The position numbers and the translations under genes are program-made. Below, one piece after another: positions 1 to 8,741 of a DNA stretch of 42,384 bases. Numbering within the stretch: position 1 is the first letter of the stretch; every line of letters begins with the position of its first letter. The DNA is from Streptomyces violaceoruber (lineage in GTDB: Bacteria > Actinomycetota > Actinomycetes > Streptomycetales > Streptomycetaceae). Where the stretch lies: the NCBI GenBank assembly GCA_000720805.1, contig JODI01000072.1, forward strand, positions 1 through 42,384, in the 5' to 3' direction. The notes beneath the pieces are model-generated. The model saw only the letters and a list, made by a program, of their open reading frames with translations, ran no database searches and was not told the origin of the DNA.

Positions 1-635
1 AGCGGATGCAGGGACAGCACCGCGTCCACCTCCGGCGTCAACGCCGCCGCCAGCCGGGCCGCGGCGGGGCGGCTCTCGTCCCGCAGGGCCTCGACGGCGG
101 CGAGGAGGACCTCGCGCGCGTTCTCGGGTACCCCGTCGGCCGCGCGCGCGTGCAGACGCGCGCCGTCCTCCAGGACCAGGTCGGTGTCCATCCCCGCGGG
201 GATCTTGATCTGCGCGTGGTGGCGCCAGGTGGAGATGGGATCGCCCCAGGCCTCCACGGCGTACGTCCACCGGCCGGGCTCCCCGGCGGTGACGGTGGCG
301 CCCCAGCGGTCGGACCCGGGAGCCAGCTCCCGCATGGGCGTCCAGGGGCCTGGGCGGCCCTCGGGGTCTTTGAGTACGACGTTCGCGGCGACCGCGTCGT
401 GGCCCTCGCGGAACACGGTGGCCGAGATCTCGAACGACTCTCCGGTCACCGCCTTGGCGGGCCTGCGGCCGTGCTGGATGACCGGGCGGACGTCGAGGAC
501 GGGTATGCGCCCGACGGCCGTGCCGTCGCCCGCGGAGGGTGGCTCCGGAACCGGCGGGCCGCTGTCGACCGGGCGTACGGGGTACGCCTCGGTGCTCGAT
601 GTCGGGGGTGCTGACGAGTGGTGCGTGGCGGGCAT
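1..635 (-). CDS. glgE: GlgE, alpha-1,4-glucan:maltose-1-phosphate maltosyltransferase, N-terminal part (cut by window edge)
   Basis: Only the first 211 codons are present; the gene runs off the left edge. GlgE is a cytoplasmic GH13 enzyme that transfers maltosyl units from maltose-1-phosphate to alpha-glucan. The visible part is the family's N-terminal all-beta domain (DUF3416), recognised from residues about 38-170: a GRIPVLDVRPV segment, then GESFEISATVFREGHD, then GRPGPWTPMRELAPG and a WTYAVEAW strand. A Pro/Ser-rich N-terminal tail of about 35 residues precedes it. The ATG at 635-633 follows AGGAG at a 6-nt distance. The catalytic GH13 domain is outside the window. Glycogen phosphorylase lies nearby, as expected in Streptomyces, though an S8 protease gene sits between them. 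The assignment rests on remembered family sequence and is strong. Confidence 0.93.
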   Translation of the reverse strand, partial: MPATHHSSAPPTSSTEAYPVRPVDSGPPVPEPPSAGDGTAVGRIPVLDVRPVIQHGRRPAKAVTGESFEISATVFREGHDAVAANVVLKDPEGRPGPWTPMRELAPGSDRWGATVTAGEPGRWTYAVEAWGDPISTWRHHAQIKIPAGMDTDLVLEDGARLHARAADGVPENAREVLLAAVEALRDESRPAAARLAAALTPEVDAVLSLHP

Positions 636-750
636 GACCGCTCCTGTCCGCGTCAACGTTGATGGGCGGATGACTGTGGGGAGGTGGGTCCTGCGGGGCA
701 TCCCTGAGGCGTGCCGGTGTGGTACCTGCGGGGTGTACCGGAGGAGCCTT

Positions 751-769
751 CCCACCCTATTCGGGTGGG
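751..769. promoter_or_regulatory. Short perfect hairpin upstream of glgE
   Basis: CCCACCC and GGGTGGG form a perfect 7-bp stem around a 5-nt loop, about 115 bp upstream of the glgE start, in the 228-bp gap to the protease gene. It could be an operator or a leader hairpin. Nothing else in the sequence decides. Confidence 0.35.
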
Positions 770-818
770 CAATCCGGCACTTTGTTAACTACTCACGCGT
801 ACATCTACACACAAGATT

Positions 819-843
819 GGCCCCGTTCTGGCCGAACGGGGCC
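819..843 (-). terminator. Hairpin terminator after the S8 protease gene
   Basis: A perfect 10-bp inverted repeat (GGCCCCGTTC / GAACGGGGCC) with a 5-nt loop lies 20 bp past the protease stop codon. No T-tract follows, which is usual for Streptomyces terminators. Confidence 0.7.
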
Positions 844-863
844 GGTACCGGACGTGCCCCGCG

Positions 864-2063
864 TCAGCGCGTCACGTGCAGTAATTTGTCCGGCGAACCG
901 AGACCCCGGCCGGACACCTTGCCGGATACCGCCTGGGAGACCAGTGCCTTGCCGACCTGCGCGGGGGTGTCCGCGCGGTGGCCCGCGAGATGGAGCGCCG
1001 CCGCGCCGGCCGCGTGCGGCGCCGCCATCGACGTACCGGAATATGTTGCCCGTCCGGTGTTGCCGCTGTGTGACGCCGAGGTGATCGACACGCCCGGGGC
1101 GAAAAGATCGAGCGCGGGACCGAAATTGGAGAAGGCCGGTTTCGCGTCCCCGGGGCCGGTGGCACCGACCGTGATCGCCTCCTTGACGCCCGCGGGGGAG
1201 TAGAGGCCGGCCGGCCGCCCGTCGTTGCCCGCCGCCACCGTGTACGTCACTCCGGACCTGATCGAGGCGCGGACGGCGGCGTCCAGCTGGACGTTGCGGG
1301 CGCCGCCCAGGCTGAGGTTGGCGACCGCCGGTTTTCTGGCGTGTTCCGTCACCCAGTCGATGCCCGCGATGACCCGGGCCGTGGTGCCCGCGCCCGCGTT
1401 GTCGAGGACCCGCACGGAGACCACCCGGGCCTTCTTGGCGACCCCGTACCGGGTGCCGGCGACGGTGGCGGCGACATGGGTGCCGTGCCCGTTGCCATCG
1501 CCCGCGACGCGGTCACCGCCCACGAAGTCCCAGCCGTCACTCGCCCGCCCGCCGAAGTCCTGGTGGCTGGTCCGGACACCGGTGTCGATGACGTAGACGG
1601 TCACCCCGGAGCCCCCCGAGTCCGGCGAGGTGTACGTCCCGTCCAGCGGCAGACGGGCCTGGTCGAGCCGGTCCAGGCCCCAGGACGGCGGGTTCTTCTG
1701 CACCCCCTCCAGGCTCACCCGGCTGTCCTGGACGACCGAGGCGACCCGCGGGTCCGCCGCGAGCAGCCGGGCCCGTCTCTCGTCGGCCCGGATCGCGTAG
1801 CCGTTCAGCACCGTGCCGTAGGTATGGCTGATTCTCGCCCCGTACTTCTCGGCGAGGGCCCTTCCGGCCGCCGACGGGGCCTTCGTTCCCCCCTTGAGTG
1901 TCACCAGGTAACTTCCGCCGACGGAGCCGGGCTGTCCGGTGCCGGCTATCGGCCCCAGGGGTGCGGCGTGCGCGGGCAGGGTGATGGCCGAAAGAGCCGC
2001 GGCGCAGGTCACCGCGGTCAGACCCCCCGCCACGCGCAGACGCCGCCTTCGCGTCCGTGCCAT
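864..2063 (-). CDS. Secreted subtilisin-like serine protease (peptidase family S8)
   Basis: A 399-residue exported endopeptidase. An Arg-rich start (RTRRRRLR) and hydrophobic stretch end at AHA (about residue 33), giving a Sec signal peptide. An inhibitor I9-like propeptide spans roughly 45-120 and begins with a YLVTLKGG strand. The S8 domain follows with the full catalytic set: D160 in VIDTGV, H193 in HGTHV, oxyanion N280 in AAGND and S345 in GTSMAAPHAAG. This is the proteinase K-like arrangement. The start ATG at 2063 follows a G-rich ribosome-binding site about 10 nt upstream. The gene shares its strand with glgE and is divergent from glgP; nothing links it functionally to glycogen metabolism. 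The ORF is intact and the product likely self-processes. Confidence 0.95.
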   Translation of the reverse strand: MARTRRRRLRVAGGLTAVTCAAALSAITLPAHAAPLGPIAGTGQPGSVGGSYLVTLKGGTKAPSAAGRALAEKYGARISHTYGTVLNGYAIRADERRARLLAADPRVASVVQDSRVSLEGVQKNPPSWGLDRLDQARLPLDGTYTSPDSGGSGVTVYVIDTGVRTSHQDFGGRASDGWDFVGGDRVAGDGNGHGTHVAATVAGTRYGVAKKARVVSVRVLDNAGAGTTARVIAGIDWVTEHARKPAVANLSLGGARNVQLDAAVRASIRSGVTYTVAAGNDGRPAGLYSPAGVKEAITVGATGPGDAKPAFSNFGPALDLFAPGVSITSASHSGNTGRATYSGTSMAAPHAAGAAALHLAGHRADTPAQVGKALVSQAVSGKVSGRGLGSPDKLLHVTR

Positions 2064-2368
2064 GGCTGTGTACCCCCTCCTCGGTCGGCGTCCGGCAGCC
2101 GCAGCTCAGACGCTGGGCGGTTCCCCGGGCCGGGACGCCACTGGCAGCCTCTCGTGCGGCGCGAGGCGCCACAAGAACGCCTGCGGGTGCGAACCGGCCA
2201 TATCGGGCCCCATGTCGGCGGCCCGTCCGGCGTCCCACGGCGGGTTCTTCGGGCCGGCGGCGGGGCCCGGGGCGGGGCGACCAGCGGGAGCGGCCCAAAC
2301 GCCGGTACCGTTTGAAGAACGCTGCGCACAGTGTCGTGCGTCCTCCAGCGAACGCGTCGAGGTGGCAA
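2064..2368. promoter_or_regulatory. Divergent intergenic region, S8 protease / glgP
   Basis: This 305-bp gap must carry the protease promoter (leftward) and the glgP promoter (rightward). It is very GC-rich. A TTGAAG at about 2319 is a possible -35 for glgP, but no convincing -10 is visible. No gene is supported here. Confidence 0.4.
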
Positions 2369-4987
2369 GTGAAGGCGATCCGTCGATTCACCGTCCGTCC
2401 CGTTCTCCCCGACCCTCTCCGGCCGCTGAGTGATCTGGCGCGGAATCTGCGCTGGTCCTGGCACGCGGAGACACGTGACCTGTTCCAGTCCGTCGATCCG
2501 GAACGCTGGGCCGCCTCAGGTGGCGACCCGGTACGGCTGCTCGGCAGCGTGCGTCCCGCGCGGCTCGCCGAGCTCGCCGAGGACCGGCGCTTCCTGCGCC
2601 GGCTCACCGCGGTCGCCGACGACCTGAACGACTATGTGACCGGCGACCGCTGGTACCAGACCCAGACCACCGAACTCCCGGCCGCCGTCGCCTACTTCTC
2701 CCCGGAGTTCGGCATCACGGCCGCCCTGCCCCAGTACTCCGGCGGCCTCGGCATCCTCGCCGGCGACCATCTCAAGGCGGCCAGCGACCTCGGCGTACCG
2801 CTCGTCGGGGTCGGCCTGCTGTACCGGCACGGATACTTCCGGCAGACGCTGTCCCGGGACGGCTGGCAGCAGGAGCACTATCCGGTGCTCGACCCCCACG
2901 AGCTGCCCGTCGCCCCGCTGCGGGAGGCCGACGGCACCCCGGCCGACGTCTGTCTCGCCCTGCCCGGCGGCAAGCAGCTGCGGGCCCGGATCTGGCTGGC
3001 CCAGGTCGGCCGGGTACCGCTGCTGATGCTGGACTCCGACGTCGAGGAGAACGACCTCGGCGAGCGCGGGGTGACCGACCGGCTCTACGGCGGCGGCAGC
3101 GAGCACCGGCTGCTCCAGGAGATGCTGCTCGGCATAGGAGGAGTGCGGGCCGTACGGACGTACTGCCGGCTCACCGGGCATCCCGAACCCGAGGTGTTCC
3201 ACACCAACGAGGGCCACGCCGGCTTCCTCGGCCTGGAGCGGATCGCCGAACTCTGCTCCGAGGGGCTGGACTTCGACTCCGCGCTCGAAGCCGTGCGGGC
3301 CGGGACCGTCTTCACCACCCACACCCCCGTCCCGGCCGGCATCGACCGCTTCGACCGGGAACTGGTCGCCCGCCACTTCGGACCCGACGCCGAACTGCCC
3401 CGCATCGACGTCGGACGCGTCCTGCAGCTGGGCATGGAGACCTACCCCGGCGGCGAACCCAACCTCTTCAACATGGCCGTGATGGGCCTGCGCCTGGCGC
3501 AGCGCGCGAACGGCGTCTCCCTGCTGCACGGCAAGGTCAGCCGGGAGATGTTCTCGGGCCTGTGGCCGGGATTCGACCCCGAGGAGGTGCCGATCACCTC
3601 CGTCACGAACGGGGTGCACGCCCCGACCTGGGTCGCCCCCGAGGTGCTCCGGCTCGGCGCCCGGCAGATCGGCGCCGAGCGCACCGAGGACGCCCTGACG
3701 GTCGGTGGCTCGGAGCGGTGGGACGTGGTCGCCGACATCCCCGACCAGGACATCTGGGAGCTGCGCCGCAACCTGCGCGAGCAGCTGGTGACCGAGGTGC
3801 GCGAGCGGCTGCGCGCCTCCTGGCGGCAGCGCGGGGCGGTGACGGCCGAGCTGGGCTGGATCGACGGCGTGCTCGACCCCGACGTGCTCACCATCGGGTT
3901 CGCGCGGCGCGTCCCGTCGTACAAGCGGCTGACGCTGATGCTGCGCGACCGTGACCGGCTGATGGACCTGCTGCTGCATCCCGAGCGGCCGATCCAGATC
4001 GTCGTCGCCGGGAAGGCGCACCCGGCGGACGACGGGGGCAAGCGGCTGGTGCAGGAGCTGGTGCGCTTCTCCGACGATCCGCGGGTGCGGCACCGGCTGG
4101 TGTTCCTGCCCGACTACGGCATGGCGATGGCCCAGAAGCTCTACCCGGGCTGTGACATCTGGCTCAACAATCCGCTGCGGCCGCTGGAGGCGTGCGGGAC
4201 CAGCGGGATGAAGGCCGCGCTCAACGGCTGTCTCAACCTCTCCGTCCTGGACGGCTGGTGGGACGAGTGGTTCCAGCCCGACTTCGGCTGGGCGATCCCC
4301 ACCGCCGACGGCGTGGGCACCGACGCCGACCGGCGCGACGACATCGAGGCCGCCGCCCTCTACGACCTGCTCGAACAACGGGTGACCCCCCGCTTCTACG
4401 AGCGCGGCCAGGAGGGCCTGCCCGACCGGTGGATCGAGATGGTCCGCCAGACCCTCACCCTGCTCGGCCCGAAGGTGCTGGCCGGGCGGATGGTCCGCGA
4501 GTACGTCGAGCGGCTGTACGCCCCGGCCGCCCACGCCCACCGCACCACGGACCCGGACGCCGCGCGCGAGATCGCCGAGTGGAAGGCCCGGCTGCGCGCG
4601 GCCTGGCACGGTGTCACCGTCGACCACGTGGAGACGACCGCCGCCACGGCCACCGCGGAACTCGGCACCACCCTCGGCCTGCGGGTACGCGTCGCGCTCG
4701 GCGACCTCGGGCCCGACGACGTCGAGGTGCAGGCGGTCTCCGGCCGGGTGGACGAGGAGGACCGCATCACCGACGCCACGACCGTCCCGCTGAAGCCGGC
4801 CGGGGGCCCCGACCCGGAGGGACGGTGGGTGTACGAGGGCCCGCTGTCCCTGGACCGCACCGGGCCCTACGGCTACACGGTCCGCGTCCTGCCCGCCCAC
4901 CGCCTGCTGGCGTCCAGCGCCGAACCGGGACTGGTGGCGCTGCCGTCGGAGGAGGTGGTGGAGGCGGCGGGGGTGCTGCTGAGGTGA
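2369..4987 (+). CDS. glgP: Glycogen/alpha-glucan phosphorylase (GT35, actinobacterial type)
   Basis: An 872-residue cytoplasmic enzyme that phosphorolyses alpha-1,4-glucan to glucose-1-phosphate. The N-terminal DUF3417 region starts FTVRPVLPDPL and contains DLARNLRWSW, typical of this short-headed type. The glucan phosphorylase core includes YFSPEFGI, the FHTNEGHAGF segment and TVFTTHTPVPAG. The PLP-binding lysine is K615 in ACGTSGMKAALNG. I chose the GTG at 2369 because VKAIRRFTVRPV matches the conserved N-terminus and GAGGTGG lies just upstream; the reading frame stays open further upstream but is not conserved there. A C-terminal beta domain of about 120 residues closes the protein. With glgE and glgX in the same window, it fits glycogen turnover. 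Confidence 0.96.
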   Translation: MKAIRRFTVRPVLPDPLRPLSDLARNLRWSWHAETRDLFQSVDPERWAASGGDPVRLLGSVRPARLAELAEDRRFLRRLTAVADDLNDYVTGDRWYQTQTTELPAAVAYFSPEFGITAALPQYSGGLGILAGDHLKAASDLGVPLVGVGLLYRHGYFRQTLSRDGWQQEHYPVLDPHELPVAPLREADGTPADVCLALPGGKQLRARIWLAQVGRVPLLMLDSDVEENDLGERGVTDRLYGGGSEHRLLQEMLLGIGGVRAVRTYCRLTGHPEPEVFHTNEGHAGFLGLERIAELCSEGLDFDSALEAVRAGTVFTTHTPVPAGIDRFDRELVARHFGPDAELPRIDVGRVLQLGMETYPGGEPNLFNMAVMGLRLAQRANGVSLLHGKVSREMFSGLWPGFDPEEVPITSVTNGVHAPTWVAPEVLRLGARQIGAERTEDALTVGGSERWDVVADIPDQDIWELRRNLREQLVTEVRERLRASWRQRGAVTAELGWIDGVLDPDVLTIGFARRVPSYKRLTLMLRDRDRLMDLLLHPERPIQIVVAGKAHPADDGGKRLVQELVRFSDDPRVRHRLVFLPDYGMAMAQKLYPGCDIWLNNPLRPLEACGTSGMKAALNGCLNLSVLDGWWDEWFQPDFGWAIPTADGVGTDADRRDDIEAAALYDLLEQRVTPRFYERGQEGLPDRWIEMVRQTLTLLGPKVLAGRMVREYVERLYAPAAHAHRTTDPDAAREIAEWKARLRAAWHGVTVDHVETTAATATAELGTTLGLRVRVALGDLGPDDVEVQAVSGRVDEEDRITDATTVPLKPAGGPDPEGRWVYEGPLSLDRTGPYGYTVRVLPAHRLLASSAEPGLVALPSEEVVEAAGVLLR

Positions 4988-5008
4988 GCCGGCCCGCAAC
5001 GTACTGAC

Positions 5009-5233
5009 CGGCGTCGCGTCGGGGTCTCCTCGGCGAGCACCGGGCGGGGCCTGCTGGGCGAGCACCGGGTGGGGCCTGCTGGGTCGGCGTCGCTTCAGGT
5101 CTGCTGGGCCGGCGCCGACTCAGGATCCTCCCCGGCGGGCGTCGGCGCAGGGACTTTCGGCCGGCGTCGCCGCGGGGGCTTCTTGACCCGCGTCGACGCC
5201 GGTCTCCTGGACCGGTGTCGCTCAGATCCTCTC
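5009..5233. repeat. Degenerate tandem repeat, period 25 bp, about nine copies
   Basis: Units of exactly 25 nt can be laid end to end at 5009, 5034, 5059, 5084, 5109, 5134, 5159, 5184 and 5209. The copies at 5034 and 5059 differ at a single base. Others share a CGGCGTCG core and a CTCCT/CTGCTGG end. The period is not a multiple of three, and the array fills the gap between convergent glgP and the DUF1990 gene, running into the latter's stop. It is non-coding and AT-poor; it has no CRISPR-like spacers. Confidence 0.75.
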
Positions 5234-5728
5234 CACCGGGGCGCACAGTTTCCGCAGCACCGCCCCGCACCGCCGGGCGTACGCGTGCTGCAGTCCCCGG
5301 GTCGCCGGGCCGCCCGCGCGGGAGTACCACTTGGCGGCGCGGCTGAAGGCGGACACGGTCAGCCAGACCGTGCCGTCGCCGGTGCGGTCCACGACGAAGG
5401 ACTCCTCGCCGCTCTCCGGGTGACCGGCGAGCGTGCCGTACGCCCAGCCGGCGCGGCGGGGTTCCTCGACCGTCCAGACGACGCGGCAGGGCGCCTTGAT
5501 CAGGCCGGCGAGGGTGACCGTGACGTCGACGTCGGGGGCGGCCCGGTCCGCGCTCGCGTCGACGCCCACGCCGAGCTCCCGGTGCATCTCCCAGGTGAGG
5601 ACCGCTTCGGAGGCTCTGCGGAAGACCTCCTCGCCCTCCCCGATCCGGGCGCGCACATGCATGGGGTGGAAGCCGGGCGGGCAGAAGCCGTTCTCGCGGG
5701 TCGCGCCGACATCCTCGTACGTGAACAT
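5222..5728 (-). CDS. DUF1990 family protein
   Basis: A 168-residue soluble protein of the DUF1990 family, whose fold belongs to the START/polyketide-cyclase-like helix-grip group; its function is not established. Family marks are the FTYEDVGATRENG start, PPGFHPMHVRARIG, then LTWEMHRELGVGV, a GTLAGHPESGEESF segment, and the C-terminal RRCGAVLRKL helix. The frame stays open upstream to a TTG at 5788, but the family begins at FTYEDVG, so I prefer the ATG at 5728. A TACCCT hexamer 8 nt upstream of that ATG and the lack of a ribosome-binding site suggest a leaderless transcript. The gene is divergent from the GNAT-membrane gene at 5852. The last codons overlap the 25-bp repeat array. Confidence 0.8.
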   Translation of the reverse strand: MFTYEDVGATRENGFCPPGFHPMHVRARIGEGEEVFRRASEAVLTWEMHRELGVGVDASADRAAPDVDVTVTLAGLIKAPCRVVWTVEEPRRAGWAYGTLAGHPESGEESFVVDRTGDGTVWLTVSAFSRAAKWYSRAGGPATRGLQHAYARRCGAVLRKLCAPVERI

Positions 5729-5851
5729 GGGAACCAAGGGTAGGGCGGTGCCCCCGTCGCGCGGCTTCCGGGTGCCGACTGTCTTCAACTCGCCCTGGTC
5801 GTGGGTAGATTGGAATGAAGTCGACAGCGGGACGTCTCACGGGGGGCGGAC

Positions 5852-6850
5852 ATGGGTACGGCAGGGGCCGGCAGCACGGAGATCGTGCGGGCCGGGGAGG
5901 CCCATCTCGCGCAGATCGCGGCACTGGCCGGGGACTGGCGCCTGGACACCTCGGATCCGGAGCGTGCGGGGCGTGACGGTTTCCTCGTCTCCGACTACAC
6001 CATCGAGGACTACCGGGCCCAGCTCGGCACCGCGGAACACTTCTGGGTCGCCGTCAAGGGCAGCGAGGTGGTCGGCTATCTGCTGGCCTACAGCGACGAG
6101 CGCATCGGACCCGACGAATGGCTCAACCACCGGATCAAGAGCACGCTCGGCGCGTTCCTCGTCATCAAGCAGATCTGTGTGGCGCGCTCGGCGGGGCGTT
6201 CCGGTGTCGCGTCCCAGCTCTACCACCACGTCCTGGAGCGGTGGTCGGGGAGCCCGGTGATCGCCGCGGTCGTCAGCGAGCCCTACAACGAGGCCTCCGT
6301 CGGATTCCACCGCAAGCTCGGCTTCGACGAGCTGACCCGGCTGACCCCGCCCGACGGCCGGGAGCGGATGGTGTGGGTGTCGCGCAAGCCGCGGCAGGAG
6401 CTGCTCCAGGCCCAGTACATGGTCGCCGTCGACCTCTACAAACACGAGGACAACACCAACTGGCAGAAGCTGAACAACTTCTTCTACATCACCGCCGGCC
6501 TGGCGGCGGCGCTCGGATTCACGCTCGGTGTCGAGAAGGACGAGAGCGCCATGCAGGACCTGGCGCGCAGCCTGGCGCTGATCATCTGCGTCATCGGCTT
6601 CGGGTGCGCGATCGCCTTCTCGCAGATGCTCCGCTTCGGCCGCCGTTACCTCAGTGCCCGCAAGGAGGCCGCGTCGGCACTGGAGGAGGTGCTGGCCTGG
6701 CACGGCGGGCAGCGGATAGTGGCGCGGAATGTCGACAGGACGGGCAACGAGTGGCTCAGGCAGTCACCCACCGGCCTGATCATGGCCCTGCTGCCCGTCC
6801 TGGTGGCGGTGTGCTGGGTCGCGATGGCCGTGGTGCTGATCGCGTACTGA
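5852..6850 (+). CDS. GNAT-family N-acyltransferase fused to a C-terminal membrane module
   Basis: A 332-residue two-part protein. Residues 8-178 form a GNAT acetyltransferase fold: a beta-strand pair at FWVAVKGSEVVGYLLAY, the acetyl-CoA loop region SAGRSGVASQLYHHVL (113-128), and the family ending NEASVGFHRKLGF (146-158). Residues 190-332 form a membrane module. A KHEDNTNWQKLN segment is followed by TM1 (about 209-227), TM2 (about 240-259), a basic/coiled segment (about 261-290) and TM3 (about 308-331). That layout resembles small SLATT/RipA-like membrane domains, which is inference only. The start ATG follows GGGGGGCGG. It is divergent from DUF1990 and convergent with the first M4 protease. 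The substrate of the acyltransferase is unknown. Confidence 0.8.
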   Translation: MGTAGAGSTEIVRAGEAHLAQIAALAGDWRLDTSDPERAGRDGFLVSDYTIEDYRAQLGTAEHFWVAVKGSEVVGYLLAYSDERIGPDEWLNHRIKSTLGAFLVIKQICVARSAGRSGVASQLYHHVLERWSGSPVIAAVVSEPYNEASVGFHRKLGFDELTRLTPPDGRERMVWVSRKPRQELLQAQYMVAVDLYKHEDNTNWQKLNNFFYITAGLAAALGFTLGVEKDESAMQDLARSLALIICVIGFGCAIAFSQMLRFGRRYLSARKEAASALEEVLAWHGGQRIVARNVDRTGNEWLRQSPTGLIMALLPVLVAVCWVAMAVVLIAY

Positions 6851-6864
6851 GGCGCGACGCGGAG

Positions 6865-6897
6865 CGGCACCCGGGAATGCCTTCCTCCCGGGTGCCG
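6865..6897. terminator. Bidirectional hairpin terminator
   Basis: A perfect 11-bp stem (CGGCACCCGGG / CCCGGGTGCCG) with an 11-nt loop lies between the convergent GNAT-membrane gene (stop 6850) and the M4 protease gene (stop 6929). Confidence 0.85.
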
Positions 6898-6928
6898 TCC
6901 TGTCACGGTGCTGTCAACTGCCTGACAG

Positions 6929-8593
6929 TCAGCTGACGTTGACCGCCGACCAGGCCGCGGCGACCGCCTTGTACTCGGTGCTGGTGGTGCCGTAGAGCGC
7001 GCCGGCCGCCGAGAGTGTGCCGGTGCGGGCCGCCTTGTAGTTGGTGGTGGACGTGAAGTACGTGGTCAGCGCCTTGTACCAGATCTGCAGGGCCTTGGCG
7101 CGGCCGATGCCGGTGACCGTGGAGCCGTTGGACGTCGGCGAGTTGTACGAGACGCCGTTGATCGTCTTCGCGCCGCTGCCCTCCGAGAGGAGGTAGAAGA
7201 AGTGGTTCGCGACGCCGGACGAGTAGTGCACGTCCTTGTTGCCGACGGTGGAGGACCAGGAGTCCGCCGAGCCGCCGTCCTTGCTGGGCTTGTCCATGTA
7301 GCGCAGCGGGGAACCGTCCCCGTTGATGTCGATCTCCTCGCCGATGAGGTAGTCGCCGACGTCGTTGGGGTTGTTGGCGTAGAACTCCACGCCGGTGCCG
7401 AAGATGTCCGAGGTGGCCTCGTTCAGGCCGCCGGACTCGCCGCTGTAGTTGAGGCCCGCGGTGTTCGAGGTGACGCCGTGGCTCATCTCGTGGCCGGCCA
7501 CGTCCAGCGAGGTCAGCGGGTTGACGTTGCCCTCGCCGTCGCCGTACGTCATGCAGAAGCAGCTGTCGTCCCAGAACGCGTTGACGTACGCGTTGCCGTA
7601 GTGGACGCGGGAGTAGGCGGCCACGCCGTTGTTCTTGATGCCGCTGCGGCCGAACGTGGACTTGTAGAAGTCCCAGGTCTCCTGCGCGCCGTAGGCGGCG
7701 TCGACGGCGGCGGTCTGGTCCGTGGCCGAGCTGGAGGCCGTGCCGGTGCCCCAGGTGTCGTCCGCGTCCGTGAACAGGGTGCCGGCCGACGAGCTGGTGC
7801 CGTGCGACTTGTTGTACGTCTTGTGGCCGCCGCGCGTGCCGTCCGTCAGGTTGTACGTCGTGCCCGACTTGGTCGTGCCCAGGGTGACCGTGCCCGAGTA
7901 GAGGCTCTTGCCGGTGCCGGTCTCGATGCCCTGGTACTCGTAGAGCTTCTTGCCGGTGGCCGCGTCGGTGATGACGTGCAGCTCGTTCGGGGTGCCGTCG
8001 TCCTGGAGGCCGCCGACGACGGTCTCGTAGGCGAGGACGGGGGTGCCGTCGCCGGCCCAGATCACCTTGCGGGGGGCCTGGTCGGCGGCGGTCTTCTCCG
8101 AGCCGGCGGCCTGTGCGGCGGTCAGGGCCTGCTTCTCCGCCTTGGCCGGGGCGAGCTTCGGCGTCACGGAGGCGACCTTGATGGCGGACTTGGTCGCCTT
8201 GGTCACGCTCTTGGTGGCACCGGTGGACGACTGGTGGACGACGAGGTCGCCGCCGAGGACCGGCAGACCCGCGTAGGTGCGCTCGTAGCGGGTGTGGACC
8301 GAGCCGTCGGCGTCCTTCACGACGTCCTTGACGACCAGCTTCTCCTTGGCGCCGAGGCCTATGTCCTGGGCCGTGCCCGCGGCGTCGGCCTGCTGCTCCT
8401 GGATGAGCGAGGTGCGGGCGGACGCGGACAGCTGGAGCGGAGCGGCGGCGAGGGTGGCTCTGCCGGTGTCCGCCGTGGTCTCGGCGGCGGCTGAGGAACC
8501 GGTGGACAGGCCGGTGGTGAGCAGGGCTCCGGCGGCGACGGCGGTCGCGATGGCCAGGGTCGAACGCTTGTGACGCGCGTAGAGGGAGGTCAC
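6929..8593 (-). CDS. Secreted neutral zinc metalloprotease (peptidase family M4, thermolysin-like)
   Basis: A 554-residue exported pre-pro-protease. The signal peptide is HKRS followed by a hydrophobic Ala/Leu stretch to about residue 36. The propeptide (about 50-215) carries the FTP and PepSY-like parts with GLPVLGGDLVVH and YEYQGIETGTG. The catalytic domain has HEMSH (H368, E369, H372) and the third zinc ligand E392 in GGLNEATSD. The catalytic-His segment DVHYSSGVANHFF is present near the C-terminus. The protein ends right after the M4 domain. The GTG start at 8593 is fixed by AAGGAG five nucleotides upstream. It is a close paralogue of the next gene, in the same orientation, most likely by tandem duplication. 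It should supply amino acids outside the cell or process secreted proteins. Confidence 0.95.
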   Translation of the reverse strand: MTSLYARHKRSTLAIATAVAAGALLTTGLSTGSSAAAETTADTGRATLAAAPLQLSASARTSLIQEQQADAAGTAQDIGLGAKEKLVVKDVVKDADGSVHTRYERTYAGLPVLGGDLVVHQSSTGATKSVTKATKSAIKVASVTPKLAPAKAEKQALTAAQAAGSEKTAADQAPRKVIWAGDGTPVLAYETVVGGLQDDGTPNELHVITDAATGKKLYEYQGIETGTGKSLYSGTVTLGTTKSGTTYNLTDGTRGGHKTYNKSHGTSSSAGTLFTDADDTWGTGTASSSATDQTAAVDAAYGAQETWDFYKSTFGRSGIKNNGVAAYSRVHYGNAYVNAFWDDSCFCMTYGDGEGNVNPLTSLDVAGHEMSHGVTSNTAGLNYSGESGGLNEATSDIFGTGVEFYANNPNDVGDYLIGEEIDINGDGSPLRYMDKPSKDGGSADSWSSTVGNKDVHYSSGVANHFFYLLSEGSGAKTINGVSYNSPTSNGSTVTGIGRAKALQIWYKALTTYFTSTTNYKAARTGTLSAAGALYGTTSTEYKAVAAAWSAVNVS

Positions 8594-8741
8594 ACAAACT
8601 CCTTGGAGTGGGGGGTTGCTGGGAAGTTGTGCGGCGGTTGAGGGAAGAGTGACACCGGTGCCGCGTACATGTCAGGACCCTGAAGTGATGTTGGCTGAAA
8701 GTCGACTGTCCGGTAAATGTTTCGGGAATGTGAACGAGGGT

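Noticed and set aside
2516..5065. Long open frame antisense to glgP as a gene
   Set aside because: It is a GC-bias shadow: low-complexity Gly/Val/His-rich translation with no recognisable domain, exactly opposite a well-conserved gene.
5009..5233. CRISPR array
   Set aside because: Repeats are directly abutting and degenerate, with no unique spacers and no cas genes.
7202..8494. Long open frame antisense to the first M4 protease
   Set aside because: Translation is Arg/Gly/Val-rich without domain features and mirrors conserved coding sequence on the other strand.
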